Source of the DNA: Lachnospiraceae bacterium
Lineage (GTDB): Bacteria > Bacillota > Clostridia > Lachnospirales > Lachnospiraceae
Length of the DNA stretch: 58,645 bases
Reading direction: 5' to 3'
Assembly (NCBI GenBank): GCA_024697065.1
Contig: JAILGE010000042.1
Span: 1 to 58,645, forward strand
Shown here: positions 14,543-22,625 of the stretch, one piece after another
Layout: every line of letters begins with the position of its first letter
Position numbering within the stretch: position 1 is the first letter of the stretch
The notes under the pieces: model-generated
Databases searched by the model: none
What the model saw: the letters and a program-made list of their open reading frames with translations, nothing else
What the model was told of the DNA's origin: nothing
Position numbers and translations under genes: made by a program

Positions 14543-15726
14543 TGAAAAATAAGGTATGCATGTATTTGCCTCCGTTCGCCGGAGATTATTCCGGCGTGGC
14601 TTCTACATTGTTCGATCTGGGCGGGATGATCTGTATCCATGATGCGGCAGGATGCACCGGTAATTATACCCACTTTGACGAACCGAGATGGTATGGAAGC
14701 GAATCCATGGTTTACTGTACCGGACTCAGGAAGATGGAGGCAATCCTCGGAGATGAAGAAAAGTTCATAAACAGGATCATTAACAACGCCATGGAAAAGA
14801 AACCGGAGTTCATCGCTATTGTGGGGAGCCCTGTGCCTAATGTCATAGGTTTTGACTTTAAGGGTGTTGCAAATGCCATCGGGAAAAGAACAAATATCCC
14901 GACTTTCGGATTTGCCACAGCGGGGATAAAGGGCTCATACAAAGACGGGATAGTAATGGCGGCGAGAGAGCTGATGGATCATTACCGCAGATATCCCGCA
15001 GAAGGAACGGTTAATAAAGCAAAAAAACTTGCTGCTGTTCCGGGGATCTCACCACTTGATATGCCTCAGGATATTTATGAAAAGCTTCAAAGGCTGACCA
15101 AAGATTTGGGACTTACCCTTATCCAGAAGAGTGGGGATTACGGAAGCCTTGATTTTTATAAACATCCGGAAAATGTAAATATAAATATTGTACTGAATCA
15201 GGCCGGTTACGAGATCGCAGCATATATGAAAGAAGAATACGGTATTCCGTTTGTCACGGGATTTCCAATAGGCGCAGAGCTCATAAATGAGTATAAGAAG
15301 TGTGTTAACGATGTCCTTGCCGGAAACTGCCGGAGAGATTATATCGAAGAGACAAATGAGGTTTTGGACAGCACATGCAAAGGCCTGGTGATAGCTGACG
15401 GAGTGACGGGAATATCCGTAAGGAAATATCTGCGAAGCCTGGGGGCGGAAGTAAAGGTCGGGGTTATCTCCGGAGACTTCAGAGATACCGTGAATCTAAA
15501 CAATGAGGATCTGATACTTGAAGAGGTAAGTAAGGATTACGATTTTGTTATTGCGGATCCGTTAATACTTGAACTTGTTCCGGATAAGACAGCAAAAATA
15601 AGCCTGCCTCATTATGCTGTTTCAAGCAGAGTGGGCAAGAATGAGAATTGGGATTATCTGGATGAGAAGAACTGGATCGAAAGATTAGGTTCGGTTGTTA
15701 ATAAAGCCGTGAAAAAGCCGGCTTAA
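14542..15726 (+). CDS. Nitrogenase component-1-like subunit B (NifD/K-like)
   Basis: A 394-residue second component-1 protein, distinct from subunit A. ATG 14542 overlaps the previous stop (TGATG) and follows GGAGG; GTG 14539 is an alternative. Cysteines at 6, 31, 38 (HDAAGCTGNYTHF) and 59 (MVYCTGL) are visible, and LGDEEK matches the FGGEKK element of NifD/NifE. At the position of the third P-cluster-type cysteine the sequence is GSPVPNVIG, without Cys. So the pair is asymmetric: subunit A keeps three Cys positions while subunit B keeps two. No FeMo-cofactor Cys/His pair could be recognised. Confidence 0.82.
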   Translation: MKNKVCMYLPPFAGDYSGVASTLFDLGGMICIHDAAGCTGNYTHFDEPRWYGSESMVYCTGLRKMEAILGDEEKFINRIINNAMEKKPEFIAIVGSPVPNVIGFDFKGVANAIGKRTNIPTFGFATAGIKGSYKDGIVMAARELMDHYRRYPAEGTVNKAKKLAAVPGISPLDMPQDIYEKLQRLTKDLGLTLIQKSGDYGSLDFYKHPENVNINIVLNQAGYEIAAYMKEEYGIPFVTGFPIGAELINEYKKCVNDVLAGNCRRDYIEETNEVLDSTCKGLVIADGVTGISVRKYLRSLGAEVKVGVISGDFRDTVNLNNEDLILEEVSKDYDFVIADPLILELVPDKTAKISLPHYAVSSRVGKNENWDYLDEKNWIERLGSVVNKAVKKPA

Positions 15727-15750
15727 ATATATATAGAAAGAGGTAATAAA

Positions 15751-16995
15751 ATGAAGAAAAAATTATGTGCATTGTTAATGACGGCAGCAATGACTGTTTA
15801 CGGTCTGGCTGCCTGCGGAACCGATACGGGAAGCGTAAGTCCTTCAGGCAGTGGTACGTCAGACGGCGATCAGGTTGTTACAACCGAAAGTGTTTCGTCT
15901 GATTCAACTGAGGCTGAAGCCGGCTCACCGGAAGAGACAACGACTGTAACTGAGTATATATATGATGAAAACGATCCTGACGGAACTCACATCGTTATCG
16001 ATCATGCAGGAGATGAAGTTGAAGTACCCAACAGGATCAGCCGTATTGCAATCGGCAGTTTCTATCCCCTTGCTTCCGTTACTGCAGAGTATCTTGGCTC
16101 TGCTGATGCGATCGTAGGTATTCATCCGGTGTCAATGTCTGCTGCAAAGAACGGTCTGCTTGGACAGGTCTACCCGGAGATCCTGGATGCAAATACAGAT
16201 TTTATAGCAGGTTCCGAAGTTAATATCGAAGAGCTTCTTAAGATCGATCCGGATATCGTGATAGGTGTGGGTAAGGAGCAGGCACAGGCTATAAGAGAAG
16301 CGGGTATTCCGGCACTTACAGTCTCTGCTTCCGCCTGGGAATACGATCTGTTTGAAACTTATGATAACTGGGCAGATCTGCTGGATCAGGTTTTCGGTGG
16401 CAGCCCTGTGGCTGAGAAGGTTCAGAAAGACAGTGCTGCAAGCTATGAGTATGTGCAGTCTGTCGTTTCGGAAATCCCCGAAGAAGAGCAGGCAAAAGTG
16501 CTTGTATTATTCCAGTACAGTGATGCGGCAATGGTAGCATCAGGCGTAAATTTCTTCGGACAGAAATGGTGCGATTATGTAAATGCATATAATGTTGCGA
16601 GTGAAGTTGAAAACGGTATCCAGGTTCAGATATCCATGGAGCAGGTTTATGAGTGGGATCCGGATGTTATCATCATAACCAACTTCTGCGGTACTCAGCC
16701 TGAAGATCTCTATAACAATGCCATCGGAAACGATGATTGGAGCACTGTAAGTGCCGTAAAGGAAAAGCGCGTATATAAGATGCCCCTTGGTCTCTACAGA
16801 AGTTACACACCCGGCGGTGATACACCTGTTACAGTGAAGTGGCTTGCACAGACTGTTTATCCCGAACTCTTTGCAGATATGGATATCAGAGAGGAAGCAC
16901 GTAATTACTATAAGGATCTGTTGGGATATGAGTTTTCTGATGAACAGCTTGATATGATGTTTAATCCGTCAAGAAATGCGGCAGACGGACTGTAA
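15751..16995 (+). CDS. Iron/cobalamin-type ABC importer, substrate-binding lipoprotein
   Basis: A 414-residue secreted lipoprotein. The signal peptide ends in lipobox GLAAC (Cys22), followed by a Ser/Thr/Glu-rich tether to about residue 75. The remainder is a FecB/BtuF/FepB-type class III binding protein, with the VPNRISRIAI start of the fold, DPDIVIGVGKEQ and the closing DPDVIIITNF and KRVYKMPLGLY regions. It is expected to capture a siderophore, heme, corrinoid or other metal chelate. The ATG follows AAAGAGG, 24 nt after subunit B, so it belongs to the nitrogenase-like operon. The true ligand cannot be read from sequence. Confidence 0.9.
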   Translation: MKKKLCALLMTAAMTVYGLAACGTDTGSVSPSGSGTSDGDQVVTTESVSSDSTEAEAGSPEETTTVTEYIYDENDPDGTHIVIDHAGDEVEVPNRISRIAIGSFYPLASVTAEYLGSADAIVGIHPVSMSAAKNGLLGQVYPEILDANTDFIAGSEVNIEELLKIDPDIVIGVGKEQAQAIREAGIPALTVSASAWEYDLFETYDNWADLLDQVFGGSPVAEKVQKDSAASYEYVQSVVSEIPEEEQAKVLVLFQYSDAAMVASGVNFFGQKWCDYVNAYNVASEVENGIQVQISMEQVYEWDPDVIIITNFCGTQPEDLYNNAIGNDDWSTVSAVKEKRVYKMPLGLYRSYTPGGDTPVTVKWLAQTVYPELFADMDIREEARNYYKDLLGYEFSDEQLDMMFNPSRNAADGL

Positions 16996-17006
16996 ATGAT
17001 TAAGAT

Positions 17007-17035
17007 GATCGCGGGGATATTTTATCTCCGCGATC
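17007..17035 (+). other. Intercistronic hairpin between binding-protein and permease genes
   Basis: GATCGCGGGGA / TCTCCGCGATC forms an 11-bp stem (one G-U) with a 7-nt loop and no T tract. Such structures commonly stabilise the upstream binding-protein mRNA, so that it is made in excess over permease and ATPase. Confidence 0.6.
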
Positions 17036-17050
17036 TTATGCAGGTGACTT

Positions 17051-18049
17051 GTGAAAAAAAAGACTAATATTTTATGGACAATAGGCATTGTTGCTGTAAT
17101 GATTGTTGCTTTTACCATCGCAGTTACAGCCGGAAGATACTCGATCTCCGTTGAGGATATGATCAAAGTCTTAACGGGACAGGCTGTTGAAGACAGTAAT
17201 GTAAAGACAGTTATGTTCAGCATACGTTTGCCGAGAGCTCTTCTTGCGATCATAGCCGGTGCAGGCCTTGCAGTTGCGGGAGCTGCGTTTCAGAGCATGT
17301 TTTCAAATCCGCTTGCCACACCGGATACTCTGGGCGTTGCGACCGGCGCATCCTTTGGCGCCACACTTGGTATCATGATGAGGCTTCCGTCCATGGGGAT
17401 CCAGACTTCGGCATTCTTGATGGGCATCATTTCAATTTTCCTGGTTTATTCCATCAGTAAGGTTAAAGGAGAATCATCACTGGTAATGCTGATCTTAGCC
17501 GGAATGGTGATCAGTTCGTTATTTGAAGCATTGGTTTCGTTGGTAAAGTATGTTGCGGATCCGCAGGATGTTTTGCCGGAGATCACTTATTGGCTGATGG
17601 GGTCTCTGTCGGGGACCGGATTTGACGATCTGCTTGTCGGAGTGATCCCAATGCTGGCAGGCATATTCATAATTCTGGGATTGAGATGGAAATTAAATGT
17701 TTTATCACTTAATGAGGATGAAGCCAGATCAATGGGTATAAACCTCAGATTTATAAGAGGGCTGACCATTGTTTCATCGACAATGATCACTGCATCGGTG
17801 ATCGCGATGTGCGGAAAGGTTGGATGGATAGGCATACTTATTCCTCATGTTGCCAGGATGATATTCGGAAATAATAACAAATATGTTATACCGGCGTCAC
17901 TGGGGCTTGGAGCAACGTACTTATTGATAATAGATACCGTTGCCAGAAGTATTTCCGCGGCGGAACTGCCTATTTCTATCCTTACAGCGATAATAGGCGC
18001 ACCGGTATTCATTATTTTACTCAGAAAGACTGGAGGGATAAAAGCATGA
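17051..18049 (+). CDS. FecCD-type ABC importer permease
   Basis: A 332-residue integral membrane protein with about nine to ten helices, of the FecCD/BtuC family. Recognisable family elements are SIRLPRALLAIIAGAGLAVAGA, FQSMFSNPLATPDTLG, and GKVGWIGILIPHVARMI near the coupling helix. The start is GTG 17051 with AGGTG upstream. Its stop overlaps the ATPase start by 4 nt (ATGA). Only one permease gene is present, so it should form a homodimer. Confidence 0.93.
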   Translation: MKKKTNILWTIGIVAVMIVAFTIAVTAGRYSISVEDMIKVLTGQAVEDSNVKTVMFSIRLPRALLAIIAGAGLAVAGAAFQSMFSNPLATPDTLGVATGASFGATLGIMMRLPSMGIQTSAFLMGIISIFLVYSISKVKGESSLVMLILAGMVISSLFEALVSLVKYVADPQDVLPEITYWLMGSLSGTGFDDLLVGVIPMLAGIFIILGLRWKLNVLSLNEDEARSMGINLRFIRGLTIVSSTMITASVIAMCGKVGWIGILIPHVARMIFGNNNKYVIPASLGLGATYLLIIDTVARSISAAELPISILTAIIGAPVFIILLRKTGGIKA

Positions 18050-18903
18050 CGTTTGAAGTTAGAAATGCATCATTTGGATATAAAGGCGGGAAAATGATAC
18101 TTAGCAACATTTCCTTTTCCGTTGAAAAGGGAGAGATCCTCTCCATACTTGGATCAAATGGTGTGGGAAAGACGACTCTTTTAAGATGCACGCTTGGATT
18201 TCAACCATGGAAGAAAGGTGCAACGTATATTGACGGTATGGAGTGGGCGAAATGGAAGAATCAGGAGATCTGGAAAAAGATCGGATATGTTCCCCAGGCC
18301 AAACGTTCTGCTTTTTCATATACTGCCGAAGAGATGGTTCTGCTTGGAAGAAATGCACATTTGGGGCTTCTGTCGCAGCCGTCCAAAGAAGATATGAAGC
18401 TGGCGGAAAAGTGTCTTGAGATGGTAGGGATGGAACGCCTGAAGGGAAAGCTTTGTAATGAGATCTCAGGCGGAGAATTACAGATGGTTCTGATCGCCAG
18501 AGCTCTGGCTACTGATCCTGAAATGCTGATCCTTGATGAGCCTGAATCCAACCTTGATTTTAAGAATCAGCTGATAGTTATAAATACGATAAGGGATATC
18601 TGTGAAAGAGAAGGTATATCATCGATCATCAATACTCATTATCCCGAACATGCCATAGCGATCTCGGAAAAGGCGCTTGTTCTTAACCGGGATGGCAGTA
18701 ATGTTTTTGGAGATGCAAAAGCCGTGATCACGGAGAAAAATCTCAGAAAAGCATTTGATGTGGATGTAAGGATCCGTTCGTTTGAAGCAGACGGTAAAAT
18801 GCATACCTGTGTATTACCGATTGGTATCATAAACAACTTGGAGCCTGAAGTGGTTGACGGGATATTTCCCAAACAGGATGCGCTGATCCACGGAGTGGCA
18901 TGA
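18046..18903 (+). CDS. FecE/BtuD-type ABC importer ATPase
   Basis: A 285-residue ABC ATPase: Walker A GSNGVGKTT, signature ISGGELQMVLIARAL, Walker B LILDEPESNLD and H-loop histidine in INTHYPEHA. It is about 30 residues longer than typical FecE, with a C-terminal extension after the RIRSF segment. Start ATG overlaps the permease stop (ATGA). Last gene of the nitrogenase-like operon; the duplicated terminator hairpin follows 40 nt later. Confidence 0.93.
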   Translation: MTFEVRNASFGYKGGKMILSNISFSVEKGEILSILGSNGVGKTTLLRCTLGFQPWKKGATYIDGMEWAKWKNQEIWKKIGYVPQAKRSAFSYTAEEMVLLGRNAHLGLLSQPSKEDMKLAEKCLEMVGMERLKGKLCNEISGGELQMVLIARALATDPEMLILDEPESNLDFKNQLIVINTIRDICEREGISSIINTHYPEHAIAISEKALVLNRDGSNVFGDAKAVITEKNLRKAFDVDVRIRSFEADGKMHTCVLPIGIINNLEPEVVDGIFPKQDALIHGVA

Positions 18904-18942
18904 CCGGGATTCCGGGTTGATGCGATAAAGGAATTGTACAGA

Positions 18943-18978
18943 CCGTGAATACGTTTGTGAGAACGTGTTCACGGTTTT
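18943..18978 (+). terminator. Intrinsic terminator at the right end of the island (second copy of the hairpin)
   Basis: CCGTGAATACGTT / AACGTGTTCACGG stem with T-rich tail. It is nearly the same as the hairpin at 8990-9028, so the island lies between two copies of one ~40-bp element in direct orientation. Confidence 0.85.
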
Positions 18979-18996
18979 GTTTTGTGGTGGTTATGA

Positions 18997-19002
18997 TATA
19001 AT
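18997..19002 (+). promoter_or_regulatory. -10 hexamer TATAAT directly before the zinc-finger gene
   Basis: TATAAT ends 8 nt before ATG 19011, with no Shine-Dalgarno sequence between. A leaderless transcript is likely. The -35 region is a weak match within the terminator tail. Confidence 0.5.
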
Positions 19003-19010
19003 AAAAAATC

Positions 19011-19334
19011 ATGGATTGCAGAGATTATCACAGACAATTTATTGATTTCATTAATGATGAACTTGGGTTTAACGAGACATCGGCGCTCGTTTCACATGTA
19101 ATGCACTGCGAGGAGTGTTCATCCGATCTTAAGAACGAGTATCTCATGATCACGGGAATGCGAAAACTTGATCGTGATCCGGTACCGAAAAACATCCCCA
19201 CTTACGAGGAAAAGATTAAGATGATGTCAAAGAAATGCAGGAGAGAGAAGCTCTTCAGGATACTCTCCGTGCTTTTCATTGTGGCTTCCACAGTGATATC
19301 GGTTTATTTTTTTATCAAAGGCCTGGTCCTTTAA
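19011..19334 (+). CDS. Small anti-sigma-type zinc-finger membrane protein (zf-HC2)
   Basis: A 107-residue protein with an N-terminal zf-HC2 motif: Cys3, a helix, then HVMHCEEC (His, Cys33, Cys36). One transmembrane helix follows near the C-terminus (about 82-104). This is the layout of single-pass anti-sigma factors, but no ECF sigma gene is adjacent, so its partner is unknown. It has no ribosome binding site and appears leaderless. It is followed 13 nt later by polA. Confidence 0.75.
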   Translation: MDCRDYHRQFIDFINDELGFNETSALVSHVMHCEECSSDLKNEYLMITGMRKLDRDPVPKNIPTYEEKIKMMSKKCRREKLFRILSVLFIVASTVISVYFFIKGLVL

Positions 19335-19347
19335 AACGAGGTATACA

Positions 19348-22017
19348 ATGGCAGACAAATTAGTACTAATTGACGGACACAGTATTTTGAACAGGGCGTA
19401 TTACGGTATCCCGGACCTTACCAATTCCGAGGGTCTTCATACCAATGCCATATACGGCTTCCTCAATATCATGTTTATGATAGTGGATGCGGAAAAGCCG
19501 CAGTATCTTATAGTCACTTTTGATGAGCACGCTCCCACTTTCAGACATGAGATGTATGCTGCATATAAGGGGACCAGAAAACCCATGGACGAGGAACTGA
19601 GACAGCAGGTGCCTGTCATTCGTCAGGTCCTTGAGGTAATGGGGGTTAAAGTTATCTCAAAGCCGGGACTGGAAGCTGACGATCTCATGGGAACTCTTGC
19701 AAAAGAAGCGGAGCGCAAGGGCATGGAAGTGGCTCTTGTTTCGGGAGACAGGGATCTGCTTCAGATCGCTTCGGATCATATCAAAATAAGGATCCCCAAG
19801 ACCAAGAGGAACGGAACGGAGATAGAGGATTATTATGCTGCGGATGTGAAGGAAAAATATCAGCTCACTCCGCTGCAGTTTATAGAGCTCAAAGCACTTA
19901 TGGGTGATACTGCTGATAATATCCCGGGTGTTCCCAAAGTAGGTGAGAAGACTGCTACGGAACTCATGGTGACCTATGGGTCGATAGCCTCGATCTACGA
20001 GCATCTTGAAGATATAAAAAAGAATGCTGTAAGGGAGAGTCTCAGAGAAAATAAGGATCTGGCAGAGCTAAGCTTAAAACTTGCAACCATAAAGACTGAC
20101 TGCGAGTTGCCCATTCATCCTGAGGAGGCGGCGATCCCGGATTTTTATAATGCGCAGGCTTATGAGCTTTTCAGAAAGCTTGAGCTTAAGAGTTTCTATG
20201 GAAGATTTGATAAGGATCTGAGCGTTGCGGCAGAAACGGATATTAATACTGAGACTGTTTTTGCCAAAGATGCGGCAGATGTCGAAAGTTGGATCGCTTC
20301 CCTTGCAGGAGAAGAAAAATGTATCGCCGTGAGACTCTGTCCCACGGAAGGTGATGACTTTGTGATTGCCATAGCCGGTGAGGATAAAGAGAAAATCCTC
20401 TTTGCGGATTCTAAGGAAGCGGGAGGCGATGCATTAAGAGCGGTTTTAAAGAAATATACGGATAACGGCGGGCATATCATAACTTACGATGTAAAGCCTG
20501 TATATCCTTATCTTGGCATAGATGAGAAGAAGCTTTCAAAAGATGCGACAGCATCACTTGACGATATGATGCTTGCGGCTTATCTCCTCAATCCCTTAAA
20601 AGGAAGTTATCCTATAGAGGAAACTTCCAATACCTATCTGCATACGATGATGAAGGGCTATGGAGAGATCTTCGGGAAGAAGACTCCGGCAGAAAGTTTT
20701 TCAACTGACAGGGAAGGCTTTATCGACAGAATATCAAAGGAGAGCGCAGTTCTCTACAGACTGGGCGGGATCCTGAAAGAAGAACTGGTCTCAAATAAAA
20801 TGTATGATCTCTACAGAGATATAGAGATGCCTCTTTCCTATGTTTTATACAAAATGGAAAGTGAAGGGATAAAGGCTTCCGCGGAAGCTCTTGCAGCATA
20901 CAGTAAAGATCTTGAAACCACGATAGATACTCTTGAAAAAAGGATATGGCTGGAAGCCGGACAGGAATTTAACATCAATTCTCCCAAACAGCTGGGAGTC
21001 ATACTCTTTGAGCAGATGAAGCTCCCCGGCGGTAAGAAGACGAAGACCGGTTATTCCACTGCTGCAGATGTACTTGAGAAGCTGGCAGCAGAGCATCCTT
21101 TTGTAAATGACATACTCGAATACAGAACATATACCAAGCTTAAGTCGACATATGCCGACGGTCTTGCTCAATACATAAAGGAAGACGGCAGGATACATAC
21201 AAGCTTTAACCAGACCATCACAGCAACGGGAAGACTTTCATCTACCGAGCCCAATCTTCAGAACATACCGATGCGTTATGAACTTGGAAGGAAGATAAGG
21301 AAAGTATTTACCCCAAGGGAAGGATATGTTTTTGCTGATGCGGATTATTCCCAGATAGAGCTCAGGATCCTTGCGTCTCTTGCAGGAGACGAGGGCCTCA
21401 TCGAAGCATACCGCTCTGAAGAGGATATCCACAGGATCACCGCTTCAAAGGTATTTGGTGTTCCCTTCGAAGAAGTGACAGATCTGCAGAGAAGAAATGC
21501 AAAGGCGGTGAACTTCGGTATAGTCTATGGTATTTCTTCTTTCGGATTGAGCGAGGGTCTGTCCATTACCAGAAAAGAAGCGGCTCAGTATATCGAGGAT
21601 TATTTCAGGACCTATCCGGCCATAAAGGAATATCTCGATTTCGTAAAAGAAAGCGCAAAGAAGACGGGATACTCCGTTACCGCATTCGGAAGACGCAGAC
21701 CCATACCGGAGCTTAAAGCATCTGAATTCATGAGAAGACAGTTCGGAGAGAGAGTTGCCATGAATGCTCCTATCCAGGGAACTGCGGCGGATATCATCAA
21801 GATCGCCATGATCAGGGTGTATGACAGATTAGTTAAAGAAGATATGAGATCCAGACTGCTTCTTCAGATCCATGATGAATTGCTGATAGAAGCTGCGGAG
21901 GAAGAGAAAGACAGGGTACTCGAGATCCTCAGGGAAGAAATGCAGGGGGCTGCCGATCTTCCTGTAAAGCTTACTGTGGATGCGCATACCGGAAAGGACT
22001 GGTACGAGGCGAAATAA
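19348..22017 (+). CDS. polA: DNA polymerase I
   Basis: An 889-residue repair and Okazaki-fragment polymerase. The N-terminal 5'-3' exonuclease domain (about 1-290: LVLIDGHSILNRAYYG, ALMGDTADNIPGVPKVGEKTA) is intact. The middle 3'-5' exonuclease-like domain lacks the DxE active site at its start (IAVRLCPTEGDD), so proofreading is probably lost, as in many Firmicutes. Polymerase motifs are intact: motif A DADYSQIELR (Asp663), motif B RRNAKAVNFGIVYG, and motif C QIHDELLIE (His-Asp-Glu 842-844). Its stop overlaps coaE by 1 nt. Confidence 0.98.
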   Translation: MADKLVLIDGHSILNRAYYGIPDLTNSEGLHTNAIYGFLNIMFMIVDAEKPQYLIVTFDEHAPTFRHEMYAAYKGTRKPMDEELRQQVPVIRQVLEVMGVKVISKPGLEADDLMGTLAKEAERKGMEVALVSGDRDLLQIASDHIKIRIPKTKRNGTEIEDYYAADVKEKYQLTPLQFIELKALMGDTADNIPGVPKVGEKTATELMVTYGSIASIYEHLEDIKKNAVRESLRENKDLAELSLKLATIKTDCELPIHPEEAAIPDFYNAQAYELFRKLELKSFYGRFDKDLSVAAETDINTETVFAKDAADVESWIASLAGEEKCIAVRLCPTEGDDFVIAIAGEDKEKILFADSKEAGGDALRAVLKKYTDNGGHIITYDVKPVYPYLGIDEKKLSKDATASLDDMMLAAYLLNPLKGSYPIEETSNTYLHTMMKGYGEIFGKKTPAESFSTDREGFIDRISKESAVLYRLGGILKEELVSNKMYDLYRDIEMPLSYVLYKMESEGIKASAEALAAYSKDLETTIDTLEKRIWLEAGQEFNINSPKQLGVILFEQMKLPGGKKTKTGYSTAADVLEKLAAEHPFVNDILEYRTYTKLKSTYADGLAQYIKEDGRIHTSFNQTITATGRLSSTEPNLQNIPMRYELGRKIRKVFTPREGYVFADADYSQIELRILASLAGDEGLIEAYRSEEDIHRITASKVFGVPFEEVTDLQRRNAKAVNFGIVYGISSFGLSEGLSITRKEAAQYIEDYFRTYPAIKEYLDFVKESAKKTGYSVTAFGRRRPIPELKASEFMRRQFGERVAMNAPIQGTAADIIKIAMIRVYDRLVKEDMRSRLLLQIHDELLIEAAEEEKDRVLEILREEMQGAADLPVKLTVDAHTGKDWYEAK

Positions 22018-22625
22018 TGATCACTATCGGTGTGACAGGCGGAGTGGGTGCCGGCAAATCCGTTGTAATGGATTATTTGGAAAAGGCATATAATGCGGCG
22101 GTCATCAAAGCTGATGAAGCCGCCCATCTTCTTGAAGAGCCGGGACAGGATTGTTATAATGAACTGTTAGATATTTTCGGCAAAAGCATACTTGATGAGA
22201 ACGGATTTATAGACAGGAAAGCATTTGCGACAATGCTTTTTTCAGACCCTGAGGCACGTACGAAGACAAATGCATGTATTCATCCGGCAGTTAAGAAGTA
22301 TGTATTAAAACGCATAGCGCAGGAAGAGGCCAAGAGAACAACTTATTTTGCGCTGGAAGCGGCGCTGTTGATAGAAGAACATTATGACGAGCTGTTGGAC
22401 AGGATGTGGTATGTCTATGTGCCTGAGGATATCAGACGCAGGCGCCTTAAGGAAAACAGAGGCTACAGCGATGAGAAGATAGACAATATCTTTGCATCAC
22501 AGCTTTCCGAAGAGGAGTTCAGAAGTCACTGCAACGAAGTGATCTTTAACGGCGGATCGCCTGAGGAGACATACAGGGAAATTGATGCGATCATGAAAAG
22601 GTATCTGATGGAAGGGTATCTATGA
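22017..22625 (+). CDS. coaE: Dephospho-CoA kinase
   Basis: Last step of coenzyme A synthesis, phosphorylating the 3'-OH of dephospho-CoA in the cytosol. The 202-residue length is normal. Walker A is GVTGGVGAGKS, then IKADEAAH, HPAVKKYV and the lid RRRRLKENRGYS. The ATG overlaps the polA stop (TAATG), and its own stop overlaps the next start (ATGA). The polA-coaE order is common in Clostridia. Confidence 0.95.
   Translation: MITIGVTGGVGAGKSVVMDYLEKAYNAAVIKADEAAHLLEEPGQDCYNELLDIFGKSILDENGFIDRKAFATMLFSDPEARTKTNACIHPAVKKYVLKRIAQEEAKRTTYFALEAALLIEEHYDELLDRMWYVYVPEDIRRRRLKENRGYSDEKIDNIFASQLSEEEFRSHCNEVIFNGGSPEETYREIDAIMKRYLMEGYL

Noticed and set aside
12539-15726. Classical molybdenum nitrogenase (nifHDK) for nitrogen fixation
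   Set aside because: Component-1 proteins are about 400 residues, a P-cluster-type Cys is missing in one, no FeMo-cofactor ligands are recognised, and nifB, nifE and nifN are absent.
12539-15726. Protochlorophyllide or chlorophyllide reductase (BchLNB type)
   Set aside because: No pigment-synthesis genes are nearby and the importer/GTPase context does not fit; homology is only at superfamily level.
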